This document shows, piece after piece, positions 8,285-18,244 of a stretch of DNA of 64,000 bases (positions are counted from its first letter, which is position 1; each line of letters begins with the position of its first letter). Below the pieces are notes generated by a model. The model was not told the origin of the DNA and ran no database searches. It worked only from the letters and a program-made list of their open reading frames with translations. The position numbers and the translations under genes were made by a program. The stretch is from Oscillospiraceae bacterium Marseille-Q3528. Lineage in GTDB: Bacteria > Bacillota > Clostridia > Lachnospirales > Lachnospiraceae. The DNA lies in NCBI GenBank assembly GCA_018223385.1, contig JAGTTR010000017.1, forward strand, positions 1 through 64,000, in the 5' to 3' direction.

Positions 8285-9667
8285 ATGTATCAGGATTTAT
8301 CTTTTATGAAGGTTCCCCTTCCGGAGGACGTTCTGAAATTAAAAACATATGGTGATTATGCGGGAGCCCAGAAAATGATCCGTTATTTTCTGGAGCACAA
8401 GGATATTCCTCAGGCGCTGCGCAGACGTCTGGAGATCGAGCAGGAAGTTATCGGCGTTATGGGCGCAGATGAATATCCTTATAATTATGCAGAGGCACTG
8501 GATATTATGACCAGCCATCTGCGTGATTTTAAAGAAGAGGAGCTCCGGTATCTGAAAGAGATCAGTGCAGCTGACTGGATCTACATTGACGGAGAGGTGC
8601 ATTTCCAGCGCCGTTTCTATGAGAACCTGATCAAGACCCGTCCGGATCTGGCCGCCCGGGTTATGGTAGAGGATGTGGACGATGCCAGAGGCAACGCCCT
8701 GAAACAGAAGCTGCTCAACGACAACGTGCGCTACATGAAGGAGCACGGCGGAAGAACGGTACATACCCGCATCCGTGCCGCCATCAAAGCGAAGAAGGAA
8801 TTCGAGGAAGTGGGCCGCAAGGTGCGCGTCCATCTGCCCATCCCGAAAGTGTATGAGCAGGTTTCCAACGTACAGATTCATGCGTCCAGCCCGGAGATCA
8901 CCTACACGGCGCCGGAGGATGCCCCGCAGCGTACCGTCTATTTTGAGACAGCGCTGCAGCCGGATCAGGAATTCATGGTGGAATATTCCTTTGACTATCA
9001 TGTGAACTATGTGGAGCTGGATCCGGCCAAAGTGTCCAAAGAGCAGCCGGATTTCTGCCTGGAAGAGCAGGCACCCCACATCATGTTTACCCCGTATCTG
9101 CGGGAGCTGCGGGATGAGCTGGCAGGGGAGGAGACCAACCCGGTGATCCTGGCCCGCCGGTTCTATGATTTCGTGACAACGAAGGTGATGTATTCCTATA
9201 TGAGAGAATATTTCACCATCGAGTGTATCCCAGAGTACTGTGCGGTCAATCTGAAGGGAGACTGCGGCGTACAGGCGCTGCTGTTCATCACTCTCTGCCG
9301 CATGTCCGGTATCCCGGCACGCTGGCAGTCCGGCCTCTATGCCACCGAGTACTACACCGGCTGTCATGACTGGGCACAGTTCTATGTGGCACCCTATGGC
9401 TGGGTATTTGCAGATCCGTCCTTCGGCGGCAGTGCATGGCGGGCAGGAGAGAAGGAGCGCTGGAATTATTACTTCGGCAATCTGGACATCTTCCGTATGC
9501 CGGCCAACTCCGAGATCCAGAAGGAGTTCATGCCGGAGAAGAAATGGCTCCGCATCGACCCCATCGACAACCAGAGAGGCGAGTTTGAGTACGAGGATCA
9601 CGGGCTTCGGTTCTCCCAGATCGAGGTATCCCAGGAGCTGCTTTCCATGGAAGATATCGAAAAATAA
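8285..9667 (+). CDS. Transglutaminase-like cysteine peptidase-fold protein
   Basis: A 460-residue protein with no signal peptide or membrane segment, so probably cytoplasmic. I start it at the ATG after GTGGAGGTG; an in-frame ATG 15 bases upstream lacks spacing for this site. The transglutaminase-like core is in the last third. The likely triad is Cys327 in KGDCGVQA, His361 in CHDWAQ and Asp377 in ADPSFGG. The first 300 residues are a helical and beta region I do not recognise. Bacterial members usually hydrolyse peptide or amide bonds rather than crosslink. It directly follows the importer and epimerase, so it may process imported peptides; that role is inferred. Confidence 0.8.
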   Translation: MYQDLSFMKVPLPEDVLKLKTYGDYAGAQKMIRYFLEHKDIPQALRRRLEIEQEVIGVMGADEYPYNYAEALDIMTSHLRDFKEEELRYLKEISAADWIYIDGEVHFQRRFYENLIKTRPDLAARVMVEDVDDARGNALKQKLLNDNVRYMKEHGGRTVHTRIRAAIKAKKEFEEVGRKVRVHLPIPKVYEQVSNVQIHASSPEITYTAPEDAPQRTVYFETALQPDQEFMVEYSFDYHVNYVELDPAKVSKEQPDFCLEEQAPHIMFTPYLRELRDELAGEETNPVILARRFYDFVTTKVMYSYMREYFTIECIPEYCAVNLKGDCGVQALLFITLCRMSGIPARWQSGLYATEYYTGCHDWAQFYVAPYGWVFADPSFGGSAWRAGEKERWNYYFGNLDIFRMPANSEIQKEFMPEKKWLRIDPIDNQRGEFEYEDHGLRFSQIEVSQELLSMEDIEK

Positions 9668-9701
9668 ACAGGCAGTAGCCATCATGGCGGCTGTTGAAAA
9701 G

Positions 9702-9739
9702 AAAGGCTTCGAATTGCAGAAATGTGGTTCGGAGCCTTT
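9702..9739 (+). terminator. Terminator-like hairpin after the peptide operon
   Basis: AAAGGCTTCGAA pairs with TTCGGAGCCTTT (one G-U) around a 14-base loop. Only three T residues end the right arm, so termination may be incomplete. It marks the probable end of the importer, epimerase and peptidase transcript. Confidence 0.6.
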
Positions 9740-9864
9740 CCTGAAATAAATATGCACCTATTGTTTTTTGCACACTGTTATAGTATATGGCGCACAGGAG
9801 TTGACAGCACAGAAGTTCCATGATACGCTGAACAAGGTGTAAAAACGAAAGGGGATGTGGCAAT

Positions 9865-10416
9865 ATGAAGAAAGCAGTTGTATTTCTTGCAGACGGCCTG
9901 GAGGAGATCGAGGGCCTTACCGTGGTGGATCTGCTGCGCAGAGCGGGCGTGCAGGTGACGATGGTTTCGATTAAGGAAAAAGAGCGGATGGTCACCGGTG
10001 CACACGATATTGTGATCCAGGCGGACTGCTGTTTTGAGGATGTGGATTTTGCAGACAAGGATCTGCTGGTGCTGCCGGGCGGCATGCCGGGAACGACCAA
10101 CCTGGGCAATCACGCCGGTGTGACCGGACAGATCCGGAAATTTTACGAAGAGGGCAAAATGATCGCAGCCATCTGTGCGGCGCCCACCGTATTCGGACAG
10201 ATGGGCCTTCTGGAAGGACGGGAAGCGACCTGCTATCCGGGCCTGGAAGAAAAGCTGACCGGCGCAAAGGTGGTATATACAGAGGTGGCAGTTTCTGACA
10301 ACGTGACCACCGGCAGAGGCCCGGGAAAATCCATTCCCTTTGCATTGTCTCTCGTTTCCCAGCTGCTGGGACAGGAGACAGCGGACGATCTGGCGAAGAC
10401 ACTGGTGTACGCATAA
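9865..10416 (+). CDS. DJ-1/PfpI family protein (YajL/ThiJ-like)
   Basis: A 183-residue single-domain protein of the DJ-1 superfamily, of normal length. The nucleophile elbow is AAICAAPTVF with Cys104. The partnering acidic residue lies in the N-terminal GLEEIE segment (residues 11-16). These two define the DJ-1 subgroup associated with protein or nucleotide glyoxal repair and oxidative stress; the actual activity is debated for the family. It stands alone, preceded by AAAGGGGATG as ribosome site and followed by the trigger factor promoter. Confidence 0.9.
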   Translation: MKKAVVFLADGLEEIEGLTVVDLLRRAGVQVTMVSIKEKERMVTGAHDIVIQADCCFEDVDFADKDLLVLPGGMPGTTNLGNHAGVTGQIRKFYEEGKMIAAICAAPTVFGQMGLLEGREATCYPGLEEKLTGAKVVYTEVAVSDNVTTGRGPGKSIPFALSLVSQLLGQETADDLAKTLVYA

Positions 10417-10443
10417 AAAAAGCTGGTAATTTCGGGACGTTTA

Positions 10444-10452
10444 TGCTATACT
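10444..10452 (+). promoter_or_regulatory. Extended -10 promoter of tig
   Basis: TGCTATACT is an extended -10 element (TG-n-TATACT). The region 17 bases upstream (TGGTAA) is only a half match to a -35. The start codon of tig is 123 bases downstream, leaving a leader in which I see no recognised regulatory RNA. Confidence 0.55.
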
Positions 10453-10574
10453 GTTAAAATGACTGTAAGTATGAATAAATATTGTTTGCGGGCGGTGTCA
10501 AACTGGCTGCAGACGTTGTATTTCAGGGATGATCCCTTGAGTCAAAAAGTAATTTTAAGGAGGAAGACACTAAA

Positions 10575-11861
10575 ATGAGTGTACAGGTGGAAAATTTAGA
10601 GAAGAATATGGCGAAGCTTACCATTGAGGTATCCGCAGATGATCTGGAGAAAGCACTCCAGGCTGCTTATCTGAAAGAGAAGAATAAGATCAGCGTTCCG
10701 GGATTCCGTAAGGGAAAAGTTCCGCGTGCCATGATCGAGAAGATGTACGGACCGGAGATCTTCTATGATGATGCGGCTAACCGCCTGATCCCTGATGCAT
10801 ATGCCGAGGCAGCAGACGAGAGCAAGCTGGAGATCGCTTCCCAGCCGAAGATCGACGTTGTTCAGTTAGAGAAGGGCAAACCGTTCATCTTTACCGCTGA
10901 GGTAGCTGTAAAGCCTGAGGTAACACTTGGCGAGTACAAAGGACTGGAAGTAGAGAAGACAGATACCGCTGTGACAGACGAGGAAGTAGACGCACAGGTT
11001 GAGAAAGAGAGAGACAGCAACGCACGTACCATCACCGTTGAGGACCGTCCGGTACAGAAGGGTGACCAGACCATCATCGACTTCGAGGGATTTGTTGACG
11101 GCGTTGCCTTCGAGGGCGGCAAAGGCGAGGACTATCCGCTGACCATCGGTTCCGATGCATTCATCCCCGGTTTTGAGGATCAGCTCATCGGCGCAGAGAA
11201 AGGTGCAGAGGTTGAGGTAAAGGTGCAGTTCCCTGCTGAGTATCATGCAGAGGATCTGGCTGGCAAGCCGGCAGTGTTCAAGGTAACCGTGAAGGAGATC
11301 AAGGCAAAGGAGCTTCCGGCTCTGGACGATGATTTCGCACAGGACGTTTCCGAGTTCAACACACTGGAAGAGTACAAGGCTGATGTCCGCAAGAAACTCG
11401 AGGAGAAGAAAGAGGCAGCAGCAAAAGAGGCCAAGGAAGAGGCAGCTATCGCCAAAGCCATCGAGAACGCACAGATGGACATTCCGGAAGCCATGATCGA
11501 TACACAGACAAGACAGATGATGGATGAGTTCGCAAGCCGTCTGCAGCAGCAGGGTCTGGCACTGCAGCAGTACTATCAGTTCACCGGCATGGACAACGAC
11601 AAGCTGGCTGAGCAGATGAAGCCCAACGCCCTGAAGAGAATCCAGACAAGACTGGTACTGGAGGCTGTTGTGAAGGCTGAGGATATCAAGGCTACCGAGG
11701 AAGAGTACAAGGCTGAGGTAGAGAAGATGGCAAAGATGTACCAGATGGAGACAGAGAAATTAGAGCAGCTCATCGGCGAGGCTGAGGCTGAGACAATGAA
11801 AGAGGACATTGCTGTCCAGAAAGCAGCAGATCTGATCAGAGATACTGCAAAGGAAGTATAG
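10575..11861 (+). CDS. tig: Trigger factor (ribosome-associated chaperone, peptidyl-prolyl isomerase)
   Basis: The 428-residue product has the three trigger factor parts in order. The N-terminal ribosome-binding domain contains [17 protein letters not shown] near residue 43, which carries the L23-binding signature. The FKBP-type isomerase domain is about 150-240 ([13 protein letters not shown] onwards). The C-terminal helical chaperone domain follows. It binds nascent chains at the exit tunnel. The start follows AAGGAGGAAG. The gene leads the conserved tig-clpP-clpX-lon-engB series, 31 bases before clpP. Confidence 0.97.
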   Translation: MSVQVENLEKNMAKLTIEVSADDLEKALQAAYLKEKNKISVPGFRKGKVPRAMIEKMYGPEIFYDDAANRLIPDAYAEAADESKLEIASQPKIDVVQLEKGKPFIFTAEVAVKPEVTLGEYKGLEVEKTDTAVTDEEVDAQVEKERDSNARTITVEDRPVQKGDQTIIDFEGFVDGVAFEGGKGEDYPLTIGSDAFIPGFEDQLIGAEKGAEVEVKVQFPAEYHAEDLAGKPAVFKVTVKEIKAKELPALDDDFAQDVSEFNTLEEYKADVRKKLEEKKEAAAKEAKEEAAIAKAIENAQMDIPEAMIDTQTRQMMDEFASRLQQQGLALQQYYQFTGMDNDKLAEQMKPNALKRIQTRLVLEAVVKAEDIKATEEEYKAEVEKMAKMYQMETEKLEQLIGEAEAETMKEDIAVQKAADLIRDTAKEV

Positions 11862-11892
11862 ACAGCCGTGTCGTAAGACAGGAGGAAGTCAT

Positions 11893-12477
11893 ATGAGTTT
11901 AGTACCTTACGTCATTGAGCAGACAAGCAGAGGAGAGAGATCCTACGATATTTATTCCCGCCTGCTGAAGGACCGGATCATTTTTCTCGGTGAGGAAGTG
12001 ACCGACGTGTCTGCAAGCCTGATCGTGGCACAGATGCTTTTCCTGGAATCTGAGGATCCGGGAAAGGATATCCAGCTGTACATCAACAGCCCGGGCGGAT
12101 CTGTGACAGCAGGTATGGCGATCTACGATACGATGAAATACATCAAGTGCGATGTGGCAACGACCTGCATCGGTATGGCAGCCAGCATGGGTGCGTTCCT
12201 GCTTGCAGGCGGAACCAAGGGCAAGCGTTTTGCCCTGCCCAACGCAGAAGTGATGATTCATCAGCCGCTGGGCGGCGCACAGGGACAGGCAACGGAGATT
12301 CAGATTGCTGCCGAGCACATCCTCAAGACCAAGAAGAAGCTGAATTCTATCCTGGCTGAGAACTGCGGCAAGCCTCTGGATGTTGTCATGGCAGATACCG
12401 AGAGAGATAACTGGATGTCTGCTGAGGAAGCAAAAGCATATGGCCTGATCGATCATGTGATCGAGAAGCATGCATAA
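11893..12477 (+). CDS. clpP: ATP-dependent Clp protease proteolytic subunit
   Basis: A 194-residue serine peptidase with the full triad: Ser98 in GMAASMGAF, His123 in MIHQPLGG and Asp172 in [11 protein letters not shown]. ClpP forms two stacked heptamers and degrades substrates unfolded by ClpX or ClpC. The length is standard. The start follows AGGAGGAAG. A hairpin at 12491-12522 separates it from clpX. Confidence 0.98.
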   Translation: MSLVPYVIEQTSRGERSYDIYSRLLKDRIIFLGEEVTDVSASLIVAQMLFLESEDPGKDIQLYINSPGGSVTAGMAIYDTMKYIKCDVATTCIGMAASMGAFLLAGGTKGKRFALPNAEVMIHQPLGGAQGQATEIQIAAEHILKTKKKLNSILAENCGKPLDVVMADTERDNWMSAEEAKAYGLIDHVIEKHA

Positions 12478-12490
12478 GAGAATGAGCCGA

Positions 12491-12522
12491 GGGGACAGGG
12501 TGGTTTAATCGCCGTGTCCCTT
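12491..12522 (+). promoter_or_regulatory. Hairpin between clpP and clpX
   Basis: GGGACA pairs with TGTCCC, with further partial pairing (GG/CC) towards the loop. No T run follows directly; a smaller AGAAT/ATTCT hairpin with five T residues lies at about 12537-12560. Together they could partly terminate or process the transcript so that clpP and clpX are made at different levels. Confidence 0.5.
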
Positions 12523-12588
12523 CTAAGGTCAAGGCAGAATTCTTTTGCGGGATTCTTTTTAGGAAAAGGAAAAACAGGAGTATAGAAG

Positions 12589-13851
12589 ATGGCAGGAAAA
12601 AATAGTGAAGACAAGGTGCGCTGCTCCTTCTGCAACAAGACGCAGGATCAGGTCCGCAAGCTCATTGCTGGCCCCAACGGAGCATACATCTGTGACGAGT
12701 GTGTGGACATTTGCTCGGAGATCATTGAGGAGGAATTTCAGGATCACCCGGAGCCGGATGAATTTGAGATCAACCTTCTGAAGCCGCAGGAGATCAAGGA
12801 GTTCCTGGATGATTATGTCATCGGACAGGACGAGGCGAAGAAAGCACTGTCTGTTGCGGTTTACAATCATTACAAGCGTGTCACCTCCGGCAGAGATCTG
12901 GACGTGGAACTGCAGAAGAGCAACATTCTCATGCTGGGCCCCACCGGTTCCGGTAAGACCCTTCTGGCACAGACGCTGGCCCGCCTTCTGAACGTGCCGT
13001 TTGCGATCGCCGATGCAACTGCGCTGACAGAGGCCGGTTACGTGGGAGAAGATGTTGAAAATATTCTTTTGAAATTAATTCAGGCCGCAGACTACGATAT
13101 CGAGCGTGCGGAGTATGGAATTATATATATTGACGAGATCGACAAGATCACCCGGAAGGGCGAGAATGTGTCCATCACAAGAGACGTTTCCGGTGAGGGC
13201 GTGCAGCAGGCACTGCTGAAGATCATCGAGGGAACCGAAGCCTCCGTTCCGCCCCAGGGCGGCCGGAAGCACCCGCATCAGGAGCTGATCCAGATCAACA
13301 CCACCAATATCCTTTTTATCTGTGGCGGTGCATTTGAGGGGATCGAGAAGCTCATTGAGGCGCGGATGGATCAGAAGTCCATCGGATTTAACGCAGAGAT
13401 TACCCATAAGAGTGAAGAAAATATCGGAGAGGTTCTGAAGAAGATCCTGCCCCAGGATCTGGTAAAATTCGGCCTGATTCCGGAGTTTGTCGGCCGTGTG
13501 CCCATGGTGGTATCTCTGGATCAGCTGGATGAGACCGCGCTGGAGCGGATTCTGACAGAGCCGAAGAACGCCATTGTCAAGCAGTATGAGAAGCTGTTTG
13601 AACTGGATGATGTGCAGCTGACCTTTGAGCCGGAGGCACTGAAGGAAGTGGCAAAGAAGTCCCTGGAGCGCAAAACCGGTGCCAGAGGTCTTCGGGCCAT
13701 TATGGAGCAGTCCATGCTGGATCTGATGTATCAGATCCCCTCGGATGAGAGCATCGAGTCCTGTGTGGTGACGAAGGACGTCATCGACGGAACCGGCGAG
13801 CCCATCATCACGAGACGGGAGTCCCGGGCCGGACGGCGCAGAGCAATATAA
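12589..13851 (+). CDS. clpX: ATP-dependent Clp protease ATP-binding subunit ClpX
   Basis: A 420-residue AAA+ unfoldase that recognises substrates and feeds them to ClpP. The N-terminal C4 zinc-binding domain has CSFC near residue 11 and CDEC about 22 residues later. Walker A is GPTGSGKT near residue 118, Walker B is [10 protein letters not shown] near 178, and the sensor region follows. The length is typical. It belongs to the same cluster as clpP and lon. Confidence 0.98.
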   Translation: MAGKNSEDKVRCSFCNKTQDQVRKLIAGPNGAYICDECVDICSEIIEEEFQDHPEPDEFEINLLKPQEIKEFLDDYVIGQDEAKKALSVAVYNHYKRVTSGRDLDVELQKSNILMLGPTGSGKTLLAQTLARLLNVPFAIADATALTEAGYVGEDVENILLKLIQAADYDIERAEYGIIYIDEIDKITRKGENVSITRDVSGEGVQQALLKIIEGTEASVPPQGGRKHPHQELIQINTTNILFICGGAFEGIEKLIEARMDQKSIGFNAEITHKSEENIGEVLKKILPQDLVKFGLIPEFVGRVPMVVSLDQLDETALERILTEPKNAIVKQYEKLFELDDVQLTFEPEALKEVAKKSLERKTGARGLRAIMEQSMLDLMYQIPSDESIESCVVTKDVIDGTGEPIITRRESRAGRRRAI

Positions 13852-13874
13852 AATAAGTAACTGAACAACAGCAT

Positions 13875-13906
13875 AGCCGCGGGGGCCGGGGGTTCCCGCG
13901 GCTTTT
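13875..13906 (+). terminator. GC-rich terminator between clpX and lon
   Basis: AGCCGCGGG pairs perfectly with CCCGCGGCT and is followed by TTTT. The loop is G-rich. It ends 26 bases before the lon start, so lon transcription must arise from read-through or from a promoter inside clpX. Confidence 0.75.
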
Positions 13907-13931
13907 GAAAAACAAAGAAGAGATGAGAAAC

Positions 13932-16253
13932 ATGAGTGAAATAACGAAGGTATTACCGGCGGTTGCCCTGCGGGGCATGACGATCCTTCCGGGCATGGTC
14001 GTTCATTTTGATGTGAGCAGGGAACGCTCCATCAAAGCCATTGAGCGGGCCATGCTGCAGGATGAGAAGGTATTTCTCGTCACCCAGAAGGATCCGGACG
14101 CGGAGGAACCCACCGGGGAAGATTTGTATAATATCGGTCTGGTGGCAGTGATCAAACAGGTCATCAAGCTGCCCAACAATATTCTGCGTATTCTTGTGGA
14201 AGGACAGGATCGGGCCGAACTGCTTCTGCTGGAGGAGAACACCGATTATCTGGAAGCAGAGATTGCTGTTTTTGATCCGGCGGAGCTGGAGCATCCGTCT
14301 CCGCTGACGGAAGAGGCCATGGTACGCACGCTGAAGGAGCTGCTGTATGATTACTGCAGTGAGAACAGCAAGCTGGCAAAGGCGTTCCAGAATGTACTGC
14401 AGTCCACAGAGGAACTGGCACCGCTGATGGATGAGATCGCCAACAGCCTGCCTTTATATTATGAAGAAAAACAGAAGATTCTGGAGACGGTGGATCTGGA
14501 GGGACGATTCCGGGAACTGAGCCAGATGCTGGCCAACGAGACGAATATCATGCGGATCAAGCGGGATATCCAGGCCAAGGTCAAAGAGAGGGTGGACAAG
14601 AACCAGCGGGAATACCTGCTGCGGGAGCAGTTAAAATACATCCGGGAGGAGTTGGGGGAGGACAACACTTTTTCTGATGCGGAGCATTTTGAAGAGCAGC
14701 TGGCCGGCCTGGAAGCGGATGAGGATATCAAGGAGAAGATCGCCAAGGAGATTTCCCGTTTTAAAAACGTGGGACAGAACAATTCCGAGGGTGCGGTGGT
14801 CCGCGGCTATATTGAGACGCTGCTGTCTCTGCCCTGGAACCATATGTCCCAGGACAACACCGATATCGGCAATGCCAGAAAGGTGCTGGACGAGGATCAC
14901 TATGGCCTGGAGAAGGTGAAGGAGCGGGTGCTGGAATTCCTGGCTGTGCGGACGCTGACCAGCAAGGGCGACAGCCCCATCATCTGTCTGGTGGGCCCGC
15001 CGGGAACCGGTAAGACGTCCATTGCCCAGTCTGTGGCCCGGGCATTGAATAAGAAATATGTCCGCATCTGTCTGGGTGGTGTCCGGGACGAGGCGGAGAT
15101 CCGGGGACACAGAAGAACATACGTGGGCGCCATGCCGGGCCGGATCATCACAGGCCTGAAAAGCGCCGGTGTGAAAAATCCGCTGATGCTGCTGGATGAG
15201 ATCGACAAAGTGAGCAGCGATTACAAGGGAGATACGGCATCCGCCCTGCTGGAGGTGCTGGATTCGGAGCAGAATGACAAGTTCTGTGATCACTACGTGG
15301 AGCTGCCGGTGGATCTGTCCGAGGTGCTGTTTATTGCCACCGCCAACGATGTGCAGACCATTCCCCGGCCCCTGCTGGACCGGATGGAGCTCATCGAGGT
15401 GGGCAGCTATACGGCCAATGAGAAGATGCACATTGCGAAGGAGCATCTGATCCCGAAGCAGATCGCGAAAAACGGCCTGGAGCAGGCACAGATCACCATC
15501 AGTGACAAAGCGCTGGAGAAAATGATCCGTTCCTATACAAGAGAGGCCGGTGTCCGTGGGCTGGAGCGGAAGATCGGTGCCATCTGCCGGAAAGCGGCCC
15601 GGGAAATCCTGGAGGATGGCAAAAAGCACATCCGGGTAACGGAGAACAGCCTGGAAAAATATCTGGGCAGAGCCCGCTATTCCTATAGTATGGCAAACAA
15701 AGAAAATGACATCGGTATTGTCCGCGGCCTGGCCTGGACCAGCGCCGGCGGCGATACGCTGGAGATCGAGGTCAACGTCATGCCGGGCAAGGGCGAGTTT
15801 GCCCTCACCGGAAAACTGGGCGATGTGATGAAGGAGTCGGCTAAGGCCGGCATCAGCTACATCCGTTCCATCGGGCCGGCGTATCACATTGAGGATGATT
15901 TTTTCAAAAAGAATGATATCCATATCCACATTCCCGAGGGTGCGGTGCCAAAGGACGGCCCCTCTGCCGGAATCACCATGGCGACGGCCATGCTGTCGGC
16001 CATCATCAAACGGCCGGTGCGGGCGGATCTTGCCATGACCGGAGAGATCACCCTGCGGGGACGGGTGCTGCCCATCGGCGGTCTGAAGGAAAAGCTGCTG
16101 GCAGCCAAGAGTGCGGGCATCCGCACGGTACTCGTACCGAAGAAAAACGAGGATGATGTGGCGGAGATCTCCGCGGAGATCAAGAAAGGTCTGGAGATCA
16201 TTCCGGTGGAAAACATGAGCCAGGTGCTGGAGCAGGCGCTGGTGGCAGAGTAA
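13932..16253 (+). CDS. lon: ATP-dependent Lon protease
   Basis: A 773-residue LonA protease for misfolded and regulatory proteins. The LON substrate-binding domain comes first (LPAVALRGMTILPGMV from residue 8). A coiled-coil middle follows, then the AAA+ module with GPPGTGKTS near residue 358, and the protease domain. The catalytic serine lies in KDGPSAGIT near residue 680 and the catalytic lysine about 43 residues later. I chose the ATG of MSEITK; a second ATG nine bases upstream and a TTG 27 bases upstream are possible. The ribosome site is weak (AAGAAGAGATGAG). Confidence 0.96.
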   Translation: MSEITKVLPAVALRGMTILPGMVVHFDVSRERSIKAIERAMLQDEKVFLVTQKDPDAEEPTGEDLYNIGLVAVIKQVIKLPNNILRILVEGQDRAELLLLEENTDYLEAEIAVFDPAELEHPSPLTEEAMVRTLKELLYDYCSENSKLAKAFQNVLQSTEELAPLMDEIANSLPLYYEEKQKILETVDLEGRFRELSQMLANETNIMRIKRDIQAKVKERVDKNQREYLLREQLKYIREELGEDNTFSDAEHFEEQLAGLEADEDIKEKIAKEISRFKNVGQNNSEGAVVRGYIETLLSLPWNHMSQDNTDIGNARKVLDEDHYGLEKVKERVLEFLAVRTLTSKGDSPIICLVGPPGTGKTSIAQSVARALNKKYVRICLGGVRDEAEIRGHRRTYVGAMPGRIITGLKSAGVKNPLMLLDEIDKVSSDYKGDTASALLEVLDSEQNDKFCDHYVELPVDLSEVLFIATANDVQTIPRPLLDRMELIEVGSYTANEKMHIAKEHLIPKQIAKNGLEQAQITISDKALEKMIRSYTREAGVRGLERKIGAICRKAAREILEDGKKHIRVTENSLEKYLGRARYSYSMANKENDIGIVRGLAWTSAGGDTLEIEVNVMPGKGEFALTGKLGDVMKESAKAGISYIRSIGPAYHIEDDFFKKNDIHIHIPEGAVPKDGPSAGITMATAMLSAIIKRPVRADLAMTGEITLRGRVLPIGGLKEKLLAAKSAGIRTVLVPKKNEDDVAEISAEIKKGLEIIPVENMSQVLEQALVAE

Positions 16254-16294
16254 ACGAAATGGAATGTCTGGCGATTGAGAGAGAAGGGAAGAAC

Positions 16295-16891
16295 ATGGTA
16301 ATTAAAAGTGTAAATCTGGAAACGGTATGCGGCATCACCAGTGTGCTGCCGAAAAATGACAAGCCGGAGGCGGCTTTTGCGGGAAAATCCAACGTGGGAA
16401 AATCCTCCCTCATCAATGCGCTGATGAACCGCAAGTCTCTGGCTCGGACATCGGCACAGCCGGGTAAGACCCAGACCATTAATTTTTACAATATCAATGA
16501 TGAACGGTATCTGGTGGATCTGCCGGGATACGGCTATGCCAAAGTATCCCAGGAGGCCAAGGAGCAGTGGGGCAAGATGATCGAGCGGTATCTGCACACA
16601 TCGAAGCAGCTCCAGTATGTGTTCCTGCTCATCGATATCCGGCATGAGCCCTCGGTCAACGATAAGATGATGTATGAGTGGATCGTCAGCAACGGGTTTG
16701 CGCCCATCATCATTGCCACCAAGCTGGACAAGATCAAACGGAGCCAGCGGGACAAACAGTTGAAGCTGGTGCGCACCGGCCTGGGCGTCCTGCCCGGCAC
16801 GAAGATCATTCCGTTTTCTGCGGAGACCAAGGAAGGCCGGGAGGAGATCTGGGATCTGATTTGTGCAGAGCCGGAGCATGATGGGGAGTAA
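16295..16891 (+). CDS. engB: Ribosome biogenesis GTP-binding protein EngB (YihA/YsxC)
   Basis: A 198-residue GTPase for 50S subunit assembly. G1 is GKSNVGKSS near residue 28, G2 lies in the TSAQPGKTQT segment, G3 is DLPGYG and G4 is TKLDK. The start follows AGAAGGGAAG; an upstream in-frame ATG would add 12 residues with no clear ribosome site. It directly follows lon, as in many Firmicutes. Confidence 0.96.
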   Translation: MVIKSVNLETVCGITSVLPKNDKPEAAFAGKSNVGKSSLINALMNRKSLARTSAQPGKTQTINFYNINDERYLVDLPGYGYAKVSQEAKEQWGKMIERYLHTSKQLQYVFLLIDIRHEPSVNDKMMYEWIVSNGFAPIIIATKLDKIKRSQRDKQLKLVRTGLGVLPGTKIIPFSAETKEGREEIWDLICAEPEHDGE

Positions 16892-16961
16892 ACTGTCCGG
16901 AAATACAGCTGTCAGGCAGTCGTCAGATGTATGCAAGGACAGATATGAAATGTATGAATAG

Positions 16962-16991
16962 AAGGGGATGGTCAGAGGGCTGTCCCTTTTT
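16962..16991 (+). terminator. Terminator after engB
   Basis: AGGGGATGG pairs with CTGTCCCTT (with G-U pairs) around an eight-base loop, followed by T residues. It closes the tig-to-engB group before the zinc importer operon. Confidence 0.75.
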
Positions 16992-17059
16992 CAGAAGAAT
17001 GATGAAAACTGGTAATTTCTGGGAAAGAAATTTTGCAAGACAGAAAAGAGGAACCGGAA

Positions 17060-18244
17060 ATGAAACGAAAATATATATTTACAGCTGTCCTGCTGGCGGC
17101 GCTGACCGCGGCGGGCTTTGGAATCACGGTGTTATGCGGTTCCGGAGGGAGCGGCAGCCATGGCAAAAGCAGCGGCAGCACCCAGACAGAGGGTAAGACA
17201 GACGACAGCGATGCCCGGACAGAGGACGCAGCGGTGGGAAACAGAGAGGATGAAACTTTCCAGGTGGTGACCTCCTTTTATCCCATCTACATTGCAGCAA
17301 AAAATGTCATCGGCGATGTGGAAGGCGTGGAGCTTCATAATCTGACCGAACCTCAGACCGGGTGTCTCCATGACTATCAGCTGACACCCCAGGATATGAT
17401 CTCCCTGTCCCATGCGGATCTGTTTCTGGTCAATGGCGGTGGCATCGAAAGCTTCTTGAGCGATGTGTTCACCAGCTATCCCAATCTGCCGGTGGCCGAG
17501 GCCAGCGAGGGGATCGACTTTCTGGAGACCGTAGACGGACAGGTGTATGATGCGCATGATGCAGACGACGGGACAACAGCAGGATTGTCGCACGAATATG
17601 ATGTGCATGATGAAGGAGACACAGATGTACACGATCATGCGGAGGATACAGACGTTCACGAAAGTGAGGATGGCCATGTACACGATCATACCCACGATCA
17701 CGGGGATGTGAACGCTCACGTGTGGATGGATGTGGGACGGTATGAGGTTTACGTGGAAAACATTGCCCAGGCGCTCTCGGACAACGACCCTGCTCACAGG
17801 GAGACTTACGAGGCCAACGCCGCTGCCTATGAGGCGCGACTGGAAACGCTGCATCAGGAGCTGGAGACGCTGCGGGGACGGGCAGACGGGGAGAAGATCA
17901 TTTTATTCCACGATGCCTTTGCCTATTTTGCGGACATGACGGGCATGGATATTTCCTATGTCATTGACATGGACGAGAATACGAGCCTGAGCGCCAGAGA
18001 AGTGTCGGAAATCGTGGATCTGGTGAAACAGGAAAACATCGATCTTCTGTTTACGGAAGAGCAGTATGGAACGAAGCTGGCAGATGCGGTTTCCCGGGAG
18101 ACGGATGCCCGGGTGTACGTGCTGGATTCCCTTGTCAGTGGCAACTATGACGCGGACAGCTACATCACCGGGATGGAAAAAAATCTGGAGACATTGCAGC
18201 AAGCCTTTCAGGAAATAGAAACGGGAAAGGAGGAATCGAAATGA
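17060..18244 (+). CDS. znuA: Zinc-type ABC transporter substrate-binding protein with His-rich loop
   Basis: A 394-residue cluster A-I (ZnuA/AdcA) metal-binding protein. An N-terminal membrane segment (residues 5-25) acts as signal or anchor; a Cys follows (VLCGSGG) but the lipobox is poor. Metal-binding positions are visible: His in GCLHDYQLTP, His in NAHVWMD and His in LFHDAFAYF. Between the first two lies a loop of about 55 residues (roughly 174-227) with repeated DVHD/HDH units, typical of zinc rather than manganese carriers. The start follows AGAGGAA. The ATPase gene overlaps its stop codon. Zinc is inferred from the His loop and family. Confidence 0.88.
   Translation: MKRKYIFTAVLLAALTAAGFGITVLCGSGGSGSHGKSSGSTQTEGKTDDSDARTEDAAVGNREDETFQVVTSFYPIYIAAKNVIGDVEGVELHNLTEPQTGCLHDYQLTPQDMISLSHADLFLVNGGGIESFLSDVFTSYPNLPVAEASEGIDFLETVDGQVYDAHDADDGTTAGLSHEYDVHDEGDTDVHDHAEDTDVHESEDGHVHDHTHDHGDVNAHVWMDVGRYEVYVENIAQALSDNDPAHRETYEANAAAYEARLETLHQELETLRGRADGEKIILFHDAFAYFADMTGMDISYVIDMDENTSLSAREVSEIVDLVKQENIDLLFTEEQYGTKLADAVSRETDARVYVLDSLVSGNYDADSYITGMEKNLETLQQAFQEIETGKEESK

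Noticed and set aside
9761..9784. Promoter of the DJ-1 gene (TTGTTT and TATAGT)
   Set aside because: The two elements are only 12 bases apart, too close for a normal promoter.
13905..13931. TTG start for Lon 27 bases upstream
   Set aside because: It lies within the tail of the clpX terminator and lacks a ribosome site; the ATG of MSEITK gives the usual N-terminus.
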